A DNA stretch of 36,999 nt from contig JAPOXI010000128.1 in the NCBI GenBank assembly GCA_026707185.1, positions 1 through 36,999 of the forward strand. Direction: 5' to 3'. Origin of the DNA: Chloroflexota bacterium. GTDB lineage: Bacteria > Chloroflexota > UBA11872. Under the pieces are notes generated by a model. The model was not told the DNA's origin. It did not search any database and worked only from the letters and a program-made list of their open reading frames with translations. How positions within the stretch are numbered: position 1 is the stretch's first letter; each line of letters starts with the position of its first letter. A program made the position numbers and the translations under genes. Positions 30,280-36,999 of the stretch are shown here, in pieces.

Positions 30280-31681
30280 CGCCGCGCATCACGATCAGCA
30301 GGGTTCGCAAGAGAATCCGCAAGTCGAAGAGCAGCGACCAGTTTTCCACGTAATACAGGTCGTAGCGGGTGCGGTCGGCAATCGAGGAATCGCCACGCAG
30401 TCCGTTGACCTGCGCCCAGCCGGTCACTCCCGCGCGTTCGCGGTGCCGCACCATATAGCGCGCAAACTCGCCGCGGAATCTGGACACGTATCCGGGCTGC
30501 TCGGGGCGCGGCCCGACAAGGCTCATGTCGCCGCGAATCACGTTAAGGAGCTGCGGCAATTCATCAATCCAATAGCGCCGTAGCACTCGCCCCACGCGGG
30601 TCTGCCGAGGGTCGTTCGTGACCGTCCAGGTCTGTCCGTATTCATCGGCCCCGCTGTACATCGTCCGGAACTTCACGATCGGGAACGGTCGCCCGTCGCG
30701 GCCCACGCGCGTCTGCACGTAGAAGGCCGGTCCCTTCGAGTCTAGCTTGATGATGAGCGCCACGAGCAGCATTGGCGCCGATGCCAGCACCAGCACGATC
30801 GTGGCGACGGCCAGGTCGAGCGTGCGCTTGGTAAAGCGGCTCAGGCCCCGCAGACGCACCTCGTTGACGGCAATGAGAGGAAGCCCCCGCACACCGCCTT
30901 CAACCACCGGTGAGACCATGAGCTGAAAGAGATCGGGCAAAAGCCACACGTCCGCGTACGACGCCTCGACTTCAGAAAGGATCGCGAGCAATTCTTCGTG
31001 GGCCAGCGATGGGATGGCGACGACGACCTTGTCGATGTCGTGCTCGGCGATGACATCCGAAAGCATGGCCGAGGTGCCCAACACCGGGAAGTCACGCCCA
31101 CCCACGGCTAAGCGCGATTCGAAATCGTCCAGAAAGCCAACCAATTGATAGCGACGGCTTGGGTCCGCCAGCAGTCGCCCCCCGACCTCGCGTCCCTCGG
31201 CGCCGGCACCGATAACCAGCAGGCGCTGGACGCCGAATCCGCCACGCGCCAGCAACCGCAGCAGGCCTGCGAGCAGCGACCGGCCCACGGCCACGAAGAC
31301 GATGCCGAGCAGCCAGGCGATCGGCATGACGTTTCGAACGGGTTCCAGTCGGTCGGTGAACACGAACAACGTCGACGCGACGGCCAGCAGCGCGCCGATC
31401 GTAACCATGCCGACGCTGCGCGCAATCCGGTCGATCGGCCCGGCCGTCCGGAATTGCGAATACATGCCCATCGACAGACCGCCAATCACAGTAGCCGCGG
31501 CAAACGCAACGGCCACCGGCGCCAGAAACAAGAACCGGTTGGGCGGTGGGCCATCAAACCATCCAAACCGATAGCGCACGTAGTAGGCCGCGATGAAGGC
31601 CAGGGCAACGGTGACCACATCGGCCGCGAGCGATGTGGTGGAGACCAGGCCACTCCAGTTGCGCTGCGTCCAGATCAGCAT
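30269..31681 (-). CDS. Polyprenyl-phosphate sugar-1-phosphate transferase (WcaJ/WbaP-like)
   Basis: Predicted to start glycan assembly by moving a hexose-1-phosphate from a nucleotide sugar to undecaprenyl phosphate in the membrane. The start is the ATG at 31681, overlapping the previous stop; the frame is open further upstream but that part is shadow sequence. The 470-aa product has four N-terminal membrane segments, a nucleotide-binding-like domain (LLVIGAGAEGREVGGRLL, then VVVAIPS), another membrane helix, and the conserved catalytic domain with IVKFRTM, IDELPQLLNVIRGDMSLVGPRPE, GVTGWAQVNGLRG and RTRYDLYYVENWSLLFDLRI. The last motif resembles the glucose-1-phosphate group; the sugar remains an inference. 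Confidence 0.9.
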   Translation of the reverse strand: MLIWTQRNWSGLVSTTSLAADVVTVALAFIAAYYVRYRFGWFDGPPPNRFLFLAPVAVAFAAATVIGGLSMGMYSQFRTAGPIDRIARSVGMVTIGALLAVASTLFVFTDRLEPVRNVMPIAWLLGIVFVAVGRSLLAGLLRLLARGGFGVQRLLVIGAGAEGREVGGRLLADPSRRYQLVGFLDDFESRLAVGGRDFPVLGTSAMLSDVIAEHDIDKVVVAIPSLAHEELLAILSEVEASYADVWLLPDLFQLMVSPVVEGGVRGLPLIAVNEVRLRGLSRFTKRTLDLAVATIVLVLASAPMLLVALIIKLDSKGPAFYVQTRVGRDGRPFPIVKFRTMYSGADEYGQTWTVTNDPRQTRVGRVLRRYWIDELPQLLNVIRGDMSLVGPRPEQPGYVSRFRGEFARYMVRHRERAGVTGWAQVNGLRGDSSIADRTRYDLYYVENWSLLFDLRILLRTLLIVMRGDAT

Positions 31682-32571
31682 CGGGGGCTGGTCGTTCCTC
31701 GTGGCCGATTCGTCGCCAGTGCCCGCGCCACGCCGCAAATGCCCAGGACAAGAATTCCGCACAACACGGTGCTGCGCAGCGGCCAGGGGTCGCCGGCGTG
31801 GTGCTTCGCGTAATAGCGCCACATTGATCGGTAGAACTCGAACCGTGTTCGAACCGGACGCTGTCTCGACGACTGGCGCTTGTGATGCCAGACGCGCGCT
31901 ATGGGCACGTAGAGCGAATGCCAGTCTTCGTTGGCAAGCCGGCGATGCAGGTCCAGATCGTCGCCGTACATGAAGAAATCCGGGTCAAACCCGCCCACCT
32001 CCGCGAAAGCCGCACGACGAACCATCAGACACGCGCCGGATACGGCGTCGATTTCGCTCACCGCATCGTCGCTCGCTTCCCCCCGGTTATAGGGCGAGCC
32101 AACGCTTCGACGGAGCATGCGCGGCGCGCCCAGGAGCCGGTGCAACGTATTCGCGGGGCGTGGGAAATGCCGTCGGGCTGCTGGATCCAGCCGACCGTCC
32201 GGCAGCGATAACCGCGGGCCGGCGGCCGCCGCCGAGGGACGCCGGCCGAGCTGCTCAGCCAGGATCTCGATCGATCCCGGTTCGGGCTCGGTGTCAGGAT
32301 TGAGAAAAAGCACCAACGGAGCGCTCGTGGCAGCCGCTCCGATGTTGTTGGCGCCGCCAAAGCCGACGGCCGGCGATCCGCGAATCGCTCGCACGTCGTC
32401 GCGGGCCAGCAACATTGGCCACGTGTCGTCGTCGAATCCATTGTCAACCACGACAACGTCCAGCAGCAGCGAGCCGCGGGCCGCGTCCAGGCTGTCCAGG
32501 CACCGCTCGAGCAGATCGCGAACGTTGAACGTGGTGATGATCACCGCAACGTCGGCAACGCGGCCAGTCAT
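31675..32571 (-). CDS. Glycosyltransferase family 2 (WbbL/rhamnosyltransferase-like)
   Basis: Adds a sugar to a lipid-linked or growing glycan at the inner face of the membrane. The ATG at 32571 overlaps the upstream stop as ATGA; the longer open frame up to 33036 is a shadow of the neighbour. The product is 298 aa. GT-A features are VAVIITTFN at the start, VVVVDNGFDDD (the usual VDNxSxDG is altered), VGFGGANNIGA, the metal-binding LNPDTEP, and GACLMVRRAAFAEVGGFDPDFFMYGDDLDLHRRL. A C-terminal hydrophobic segment follows a RFEFYRSMWRYYAKHH stretch typical of this group. The sugar specificity is unknown. Confidence 0.88.
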   Translation of the reverse strand: MTGRVADVAVIITTFNVRDLLERCLDSLDAARGSLLLDVVVVDNGFDDDTWPMLLARDDVRAIRGSPAVGFGGANNIGAAATSAPLVLFLNPDTEPEPGSIEILAEQLGRRPSAAAAGPRLSLPDGRLDPAARRHFPRPANTLHRLLGAPRMLRRSVGSPYNRGEASDDAVSEIDAVSGACLMVRRAAFAEVGGFDPDFFMYGDDLDLHRRLANEDWHSLYVPIARVWHHKRQSSRQRPVRTRFEFYRSMWRYYAKHHAGDPWPLRSTVLCGILVLGICGVARALATNRPRGTTSPRC

Positions 32572-33509
32572 GGCCGCCACCGGCGCGACAGTCCAGCAAC
32601 GAACCCGGTCATCTTGGCAACGTCGCCAACAATCCGCAGGACCGGCGCCAGCGTAGCCGCAACCAGCGGATTGGCGCCGGCAGCCTGGCCGACCATCGTC
32701 GGGATTCGGCGCAGGGATCGGCCCAGGTACGCACCGGCCAGCAGAATCAGCAGGACGCGCGCCGCCGGTGACGGATGCTGGAAGAGGGTCACGCCCGCCG
32801 CATAGGCTGCGAAACGCACGATGTGCCGCGGCACCAGCATCCCGGCGTGCCCGTCGCCGGCCGCGTACAGAAAATACTGTCGGCAAAAGGCCCGCACGGT
32901 GGACCGTGGGCGGATGCCCACGTCGGCCCCCGGCGCATGGCGGAACCACCCCCCGGCCCGCCAGATTTCGCGATCCAGCCACAGATCTTCGCCGTGGGTC
33001 AGCCACTCCGGATAACCGCCCACGCGCTCCAGCCATTCGCGTCGAAACAACGCCGACCCGCTGCTCGGCGGATAGCGCGTCCCATCGATCTGGCCAGCCA
33101 GGGGCAGCGCCACCGCGCCCAGCGCTGCCTCGAAGGTCGTCTTCGGCGCGGCCAGGATGTAGCCGAACGACCCTGCCGCTCGAGCTTCCTTCTGAACGGC
33201 GTCAACCAGGGCCTGAAGCCAGCGCGGCGAGCGTGTCAGCCCCGCATCCGTAACGGCCACCAGCGGTGCCGTGGTGGCGCCGATCGCGAGATTCCGGCCG
33301 GCCGAGATATTGGTGCCCGGCGCACGTCGCAGGCTGAAACGCGCATCCCCATCCACCGCCGCCTGCAGTGCCTCAAAAGTGCCGTCGGTGGATCCCCCGT
33401 CGACAATCACGATCTCGTCAGCAGCCAGGTCCTGCTCCCGGAGGCTCTGAACCATCGACGCGGCGTCCGCGGCTTCATTCTTAACCGTGGCGCAGACGGC
33501 GACGCTCAC
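32568..33509 (-). CDS. Glycosyltransferase family 2, membrane-associated
   Basis: GT-A fold sugar transferase of 313 aa. I take the GTG at 33509, which overlaps the previous stop as GTGA and puts the protein start right at the first strand (SVAVCATVKNEA); an ATG at 33557 is possible but would overlap the neighbour by about 50 nt. Motifs are IVIVDGGSTDGTFEAL, SAGRNLAIGA and VAVTDAG in the place of the DxD, then GSALFRREWLERVGGYPEW and HGEDLWLDREIWRAGG. Two or three hydrophobic stretches close to the C-terminus (HIVRFAAYAAGVTLF; ARVLLILLAGAYLG) suggest membrane anchoring. Confidence 0.85.
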   Translation of the reverse strand: MSVAVCATVKNEAADAASMVQSLREQDLAADEIVIVDGGSTDGTFEALQAAVDGDARFSLRRAPGTNISAGRNLAIGATTAPLVAVTDAGLTRSPRWLQALVDAVQKEARAAGSFGYILAAPKTTFEAALGAVALPLAGQIDGTRYPPSSGSALFRREWLERVGGYPEWLTHGEDLWLDREIWRAGGWFRHAPGADVGIRPRSTVRAFCRQYFLYAAGDGHAGMLVPRHIVRFAAYAAGVTLFQHPSPAARVLLILLAGAYLGRSLRRIPTMVGQAAGANPLVAATLAPVLRIVGDVAKMTGFVAGLSRRWRP

Positions 33510-34720
33510 GACGTCGATCCTGACGTGGCTGGCGCACAGATTCGGGCATAGGCGCATCGCAGCTGCTGACCAACAATCGAGGCGTCATGCTCGCGTTTGA
33601 CGTACGCAAACCCGGCGGTAGCCGCGCGGTCATGTGCCGCCGGATCCGAGACCAACGTCGTCACCGCGTGCACGAAGTCGCTGGCCTGCGCCGGCAGCAT
33701 CACGCCGATTCCCTCGTCGGCGGGCAAGCCAACGTACCCTTGCGCGCGGGCAACCACCGGCCGGCCTGCCGCCAGGGCCGACAGCACCTTATACGGCGCG
33801 CCCGCGGCCACCGACGTGGGCGACACGGCGATCCAGGCACGTCGGTATTCCAGATCGATGTCGCCGACCACGCCACCCAGGGTGGTCTGCGCCGCTGCAA
33901 TCGGACGCAGTCGTTCCGACTGCGGTCCAACAACCCGCAGTTCGGCGTTTGGAACCTGGCGGGCAACCGCCGGCCATACCTGGCCGAAGAGCCATTCGGC
34001 GGCCATGACATTGGGGCGGTACGCAAAGTTCGCGGCAAAAAGCACGCGAGGATGCTCGGTCCGACCCTCCGGCCCGGGACACGCCGCTCCCAGCCGAACT
34101 GGATGCGGAACGTACGCGGGTTCCCTGGCGCCTAAGGCGGCCAGACCCGCGCGGTCGTCGGGCGAGGCGGCCACGGCCAGGTCTGCCGTGCGTGCCAGCC
34201 AGGCTTCGACCCGGCGCAGCAGAGCGGCCTGGCGTCGTCCCCAGAGCGCACGCAGGCCGCCGCTCGTCCGCGCCAGGCCCTCTTGCAGCGTCCATTCGAT
34301 ATTGTGCGCGTCATAGACCGCTCGCGGCCGTCGGACCCGGCGTGAGGTCGCCGTCCAGACGTCACGAATCACTGGCGCCATCTGCGCTTGTGCCACGTGG
34401 ACAGCGCCATACGCGCCACTGCCCAGGAGCAGTTGCACACGCCCTCGCAGGATGCGGGATCCGTGACGCACGAGCAGATCCGGCACGCCGCCGCGCCAGC
34501 CGCCCCGCAGCCGTCGCCACACGGTTGGCGGCGCCGCCCGAATCTGGACAACGCGCCGGATTCCAGGGGGTGCCGGAACCGCAGGTGCCCCTGGCGCGTC
34601 GAGGGTGACCAGATCCACCGTGTGCGCACACGCCAGGGCCTCCAACAGCAGGCTGTTTCTCACAGCCGCGCCGTGCGTCGCCGGCCAGGGCGGCGTGGAC
34701 GTGACGGCCAGGATATTCAC
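33506..34720 (-). CDS. Glycosyltransferase, GT-B fold (GT1/GT4-like)
   Basis: A 404-aa GT-B enzyme expected to transfer a sugar from a nucleotide donor. The N-terminal domain has TSTPPWPATHGAAVRNSLLLEAL and YDAHNIEWTLQEG. The C-terminal domain has VLFAANFAYRPNVMAAEWLFGQVWPAV, AELRVVGPQ and AAGAPYKVLSALAAGRPVVARAQG. These resemble sugar transferases found in exopolysaccharide clusters. The usual E-x7-E of GT4 is not clear (GAPYKVLSALAAGRPVV has no Glu), so the donor-site chemistry is less typical. It starts with GTG, overlapping the previous stop (GTGA). Confidence 0.85.
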   Translation of the reverse strand: MNILAVTSTPPWPATHGAAVRNSLLLEALACAHTVDLVTLDAPGAPAVPAPPGIRRVVQIRAAPPTVWRRLRGGWRGGVPDLLVRHGSRILRGRVQLLLGSGAYGAVHVAQAQMAPVIRDVWTATSRRVRRPRAVYDAHNIEWTLQEGLARTSGGLRALWGRRQAALLRRVEAWLARTADLAVAASPDDRAGLAALGAREPAYVPHPVRLGAACPGPEGRTEHPRVLFAANFAYRPNVMAAEWLFGQVWPAVARQVPNAELRVVGPQSERLRPIAAAQTTLGGVVGDIDLEYRRAWIAVSPTSVAAGAPYKVLSALAAGRPVVARAQGYVGLPADEGIGVMLPAQASDFVHAVTTLVSDPAAHDRAATAGFAYVKREHDASIVGQQLRCAYARICAPATSGSTS

Positions 34721-35784
34721 AGGCAGGCCTCATAGACGGCCAGCGTTTCGCGCGCCGTTCGCTCCCAGCTGAATCCCCTGGCTCGCGCGCGGCCGCCGGC
34801 GCTCAGTGTGGCGCGAAGATCGGGGTCGTCGGTAAGTCGGTCGACGGCTTCGGTCAGTTCTTCCGCATCGTTCGGTTCAATCAGCAGCGACGCATCACCA
34901 ACAACCTCCGGCAGCGCGCCCGCCCGGGCAGCGATCACCGGGGTGCCAAGCGCCATGGCTTCCAACGCCGGCAGGCCGAATCCCTCATCGCGGGAAGGCA
35001 TCAGCACGAACTCGGCCTGCGCAAACAGACGCGCCAGCGTGGCATCAGCCACTCGCCCCAGAAACCGCACGCGGTCCGCGCCCCGCGAGGCCCGGACCGC
35101 CCGGATGATGGCCGACCCGCGGTAGCCGACCGACCCCGCAACGAGCAGAGAACCTCGGCGGGAAAAACGCGAGGCGGCGAACGCGCGCGCCGCCAGTTCG
35201 ATGTTCTTGCGTGGTTGAATGGTTCCCACCATGAGGCCGAAAGGCGTCGGCCACTCCCGGCATCGGGGCCCATCCGCGGTCGCCGCTAACCCCGGCGCTG
35301 ACGTGACGACGGTCACGCAGTCGGCCGAAACCAGGTCGCGTTCAACCAACACCGACTGCACGTGCCTGGAAGGCACAATCACTCGCCTCGCCTGCCGCAA
35401 AGTCCCAATCGACGCCGCATAGTGTCGACGGCTGGCCGCCGAATGCGTTTCCGGGTGCGTAAGGAATGAGACGTCGTGAACGGTCACAATCGCTGGCCGC
35501 CTGGCCCCGGGTGGAATCCCATGGTCGGGAAAGTGCACCAGATCCGCCGCCCGCAACGCGCGTGGCAGGAATACGCGCTCCAGGCGGTGTCGGGCCGGTG
35601 CCAGCACTGGGCGTGCGCGGAGTGACGGCCGGCCGGGAAGTCCGCCCCGCCGATCCACCAGCAGCTCAAGGTCAACGGCCTCCTGCGGCAGCATGGCCAG
35701 CGCCTCGTGCAAGCGCCAGATATAGCGTCCGATTCCCGCCTGGTCATGTCGAAGCATTCGTCCGTCCAGCACGACCGTTGTCAT
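34717..35784 (-). CDS. Glycosyltransferase family 4
   Basis: Retaining GT-B glycosyltransferase, 355 aa from the ATG at 35784, which overlaps the upstream stop (ATGA). The open frame extends to 36036, but that is shadow of the ligase gene. It shows VVLDGRMLRHDQAGIGRYIWRL, IVTVHDVSFLTHPE, a GT4-type MVGTIQPRKNIELAARAF, VLMPSRDEGFGLPALEAMALGTPVIAARAGALPEVVGDASLLIEP with the E-x7-E pair (EGFGLPALE), and a closing helix WERTARETLAVYE. The pattern is like mannosyl- or rhamnosyl-transferases of capsule and O-antigen clusters; the sugar cannot be read from it. Confidence 0.92.
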   Translation of the reverse strand: MTTVVLDGRMLRHDQAGIGRYIWRLHEALAMLPQEAVDLELLVDRRGGLPGRPSLRARPVLAPARHRLERVFLPRALRAADLVHFPDHGIPPGARRPAIVTVHDVSFLTHPETHSAASRRHYAASIGTLRQARRVIVPSRHVQSVLVERDLVSADCVTVVTSAPGLAATADGPRCREWPTPFGLMVGTIQPRKNIELAARAFAASRFSRRGSLLVAGSVGYRGSAIIRAVRASRGADRVRFLGRVADATLARLFAQAEFVLMPSRDEGFGLPALEAMALGTPVIAARAGALPEVVGDASLLIEPNDAEELTEAVDRLTDDPDLRATLSAGGRARARGFSWERTARETLAVYEACL

Positions 35785-36999
35785 GTCGGCTTCGCCGCAC
35801 CGGCGGCGGCACGCGCCACGCTCAAGCCCATGAGCGCTCCCACCAGAAAGACCAGGTGCGGAAAGCTCACCAGGTGATGATCGAAGAGCCCGGCGGTGGC
35901 GAATGCCGCCAGCGAAGCCAGGAGGGGTCGCATCGCCACATCGGCGACCGCCGCTCGCACGGCCGTGACCGCCGTGCCGCCTACCAGCGTCAGGTGCGTC
36001 AACGCGGCGCCCACGCCCGCGCGCTCGCCCAGCCACAGCCAGGCGTTGGAAACTCCGGCAAAAATGTCCGGGTGTGGTGTGTCGCCGTACCCCACGCCTA
36101 ACAGGGGAAATCGGCTGATGACGCGCGTCGCTTCCCGCATCTCGTCAATCCGCAGGGCCGCTGAGCGGTCGGTTGCCAGGAATCCCTGGCGGATTCGCTC
36201 GAACGGCTCCATCGGCGCAACCAGAACGGCCCCGCCAAGCGTCGCGGCGGCCATCACCGCGACGCGCGGACGCTGAAGACCTAGCCAGACAAGCAAGCCG
36301 GCGGCGGTCGCAATCCAGCTTGCGCGTGAGATCGTCAACGCCAGGGCCACTCCGATCAGCGTGACGCCCGCCACTCCCAGCGTCATCCGCCGCACACTAC
36401 CCCCGGACCACGCCAATCCAAACGGCAGTGCGGCCGCCAGGGTGACGCCCAGGACGTTCGGATCCACCAACAGCCCGGTGGCGCGGCGGGTGACTTCGTC
36501 CGGCAGAAAGCGGGCGATATTCGTGGATGGGTAGCCGGCCGTGCCCAGCGCCTGCAGAGCCTCGATGCCGCCGGCTCCGGCCAGGTGCAGCACGATGGCA
36601 ATCAATGCCTGCAACGCCGCCGCGGCAACGACGAGCATGCAAGCAATCCGCGGAGCGTCATCGGACCGGCACGTCAGAACCACCATCAGCGGCGTCAGGC
36701 TATAGAGCGACATCTTGATGGCAACCTGCACAGCTTCGCCGTCGCCTGAGGCCGCCAGGGCCGCCGCGCCGGCGGCCAGCGGCAGCAGCGCCCCCAGGGC
36801 CACCAGGACCACGAACCACGGCGGAGTCAGATTCCATCCATGAAGCACGTCGCGCCGGTGGCGAATCACGTGCAGGACAACACCCAGGTACGTGGCGCTC
36901 ACGATCACGTCCAGCACCGGCGGCTGCACCCCGACTCGCTGCGGAACGACAAGAAACGGAACGAGCAGGGCCGTCAGGAGCGCCAGCGCCAGCCCACGC
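35781..36999 (-). CDS. O-antigen ligase/polymerase-type membrane protein (partial, 5' end outside window)
   Basis: The frame stays open to the window edge, and residues upstream of the GTG at 36929 form a clear hydrophobic helix (GLALALLTLALLVPFLVV), so the true start is outside and about 405 residues are visible. There are at least eight hydrophobic segments. The segment VTLIGVALALTISRASWIATAAGLLVWLG matches the ISRasW motif of the O-antigen ligase family, with LVDPNVLGVTLAAALPF before it and FPLLGVGYGDTPHPDIFAGVSNAWL in the large loop. It is a candidate polymerase (Wzy) or ligase (WaaL) for the glycan made by the downstream genes. Confidence 0.8.
   Translation of the reverse strand, partial: RGLALALLTALLVPFLVVPQRVGVQPPVLDVIVSATYLGVVLHVIRHRRDVLHGWNLTPPWFVVLVALGALLPLAAGAAALAASGDGEAVQVAIKMSLYSLTPLMVVLTCRSDDAPRIACMLVVAAAALQALIAIVLHLAGAGGIEALQALGTAGYPSTNIARFLPDEVTRRATGLLVDPNVLGVTLAAALPFGLAWSGGSVRRMTLGVAGVTLIGVALALTISRASWIATAAGLLVWLGLQRPRVAVMAAATLGGAVLVAPMEPFERIRQGFLATDRSAALRIDEMREATRVISRFPLLGVGYGDTPHPDIFAGVSNAWLWLGERAGVGAALTHLTLVGGTAVTAVRAAVADVAMRPLLASLAAFATAGLFDHHLVSFPHLVFLVGALMGLSVARAAAGAAKPT

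Noticed and set aside
32572..33036. N-terminal extension of the GT2 gene in the longest frame
   Set aside because: The Arg/Gly/Pro-rich extension has no fold resemblance and overlaps the neighbouring GT2 gene; the ATG at 32571 with an ATGA overlap begins right at the family core.
35785..36036. N-terminal extension of the GT4 gene in the longest frame
   Set aside because: It is a shadow of the membrane protein gene; the ATG at 35784 precedes VVLDGRMLRHDQAGIGRY, the family start.

Overview
The window is a GC-rich bacterial chromosome segment in which every gene I can support lies on the minus strand, so transcription runs from high to low coordinates. Gene order and protein features suggest a Chloroflexota-like bacterium. 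These are: a short beta subunit RpoB (1155 aa); a beta' subunit RpoC with a long coiled-coil insertion near its N-terminus; zinc-type uS14; a bL24/uL24 with a CxxC...CxxC tail; and rpoB-rpoC-rpsL-rpsG-fusA-tuf-rpsJ running straight into the S10 and spc clusters. The phylum call is an inference and only moderately sure.

Region 1 (about 36999-27484) is a cell-surface glycan locus: an O-antigen ligase/polymerase-type membrane protein cut by the window edge, two GT4/GT1-type glycosyltransferases, two GT2 glycosyltransferases, a polyprenyl-phosphate sugar-1-phosphate transferase, and a large predicted Tat-exported lipoprotein built of two six-bladed NHL propellers. All seven reading frames overlap at their stop/start junctions, so they look like one translationally coupled unit. 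Several true starts lie well inside the longest open frames.

Region 2 (27411-24304) is a chaperone and housekeeping operon, grpE-dnaJ-prmA-HIT, again joined by 4-nt stop/start overlaps. dnaK and hrcA are not next to it.

Region 3 (24303-23853) is the only long gene-free stretch. It holds a strong minus-strand hairpin with a short U-tract (terminator for region 2), a weak candidate promoter, and a structured leader ahead of rpoB.

Region 4 (23852 to 1) is an almost gapless run of 28 genes for transcription and translation: rpoB, rpoC, rpsL, rpsG, fusA, tuf, rpsJ, rplC, rplD, rplW, rplB, rpsS, rplV, rpsC, rplP, rpmC, rpsQ, rplN, rplX, rplE, rpsN (type Z), rpsH, rplF, rplR, rpsE, rpmD, rplO, secY, followed by adk and the start of map (30 with these two). 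No intergenic gap exceeds about 73 nt. A hairpin with a U-rich tail lies between rpoC and rpsL and could attenuate transcription into the ribosomal genes.

I found no CRISPR array, transposon, tRNA, rRNA or defence system. The points most worth a second look are a natural Arg at the classic streptomycin-resistance position of uS12, an 18-residue insertion in uS14, the RpoC insertion and acidic tail, and the twin-propeller lipoprotein fused by overlap to the glycan operon.
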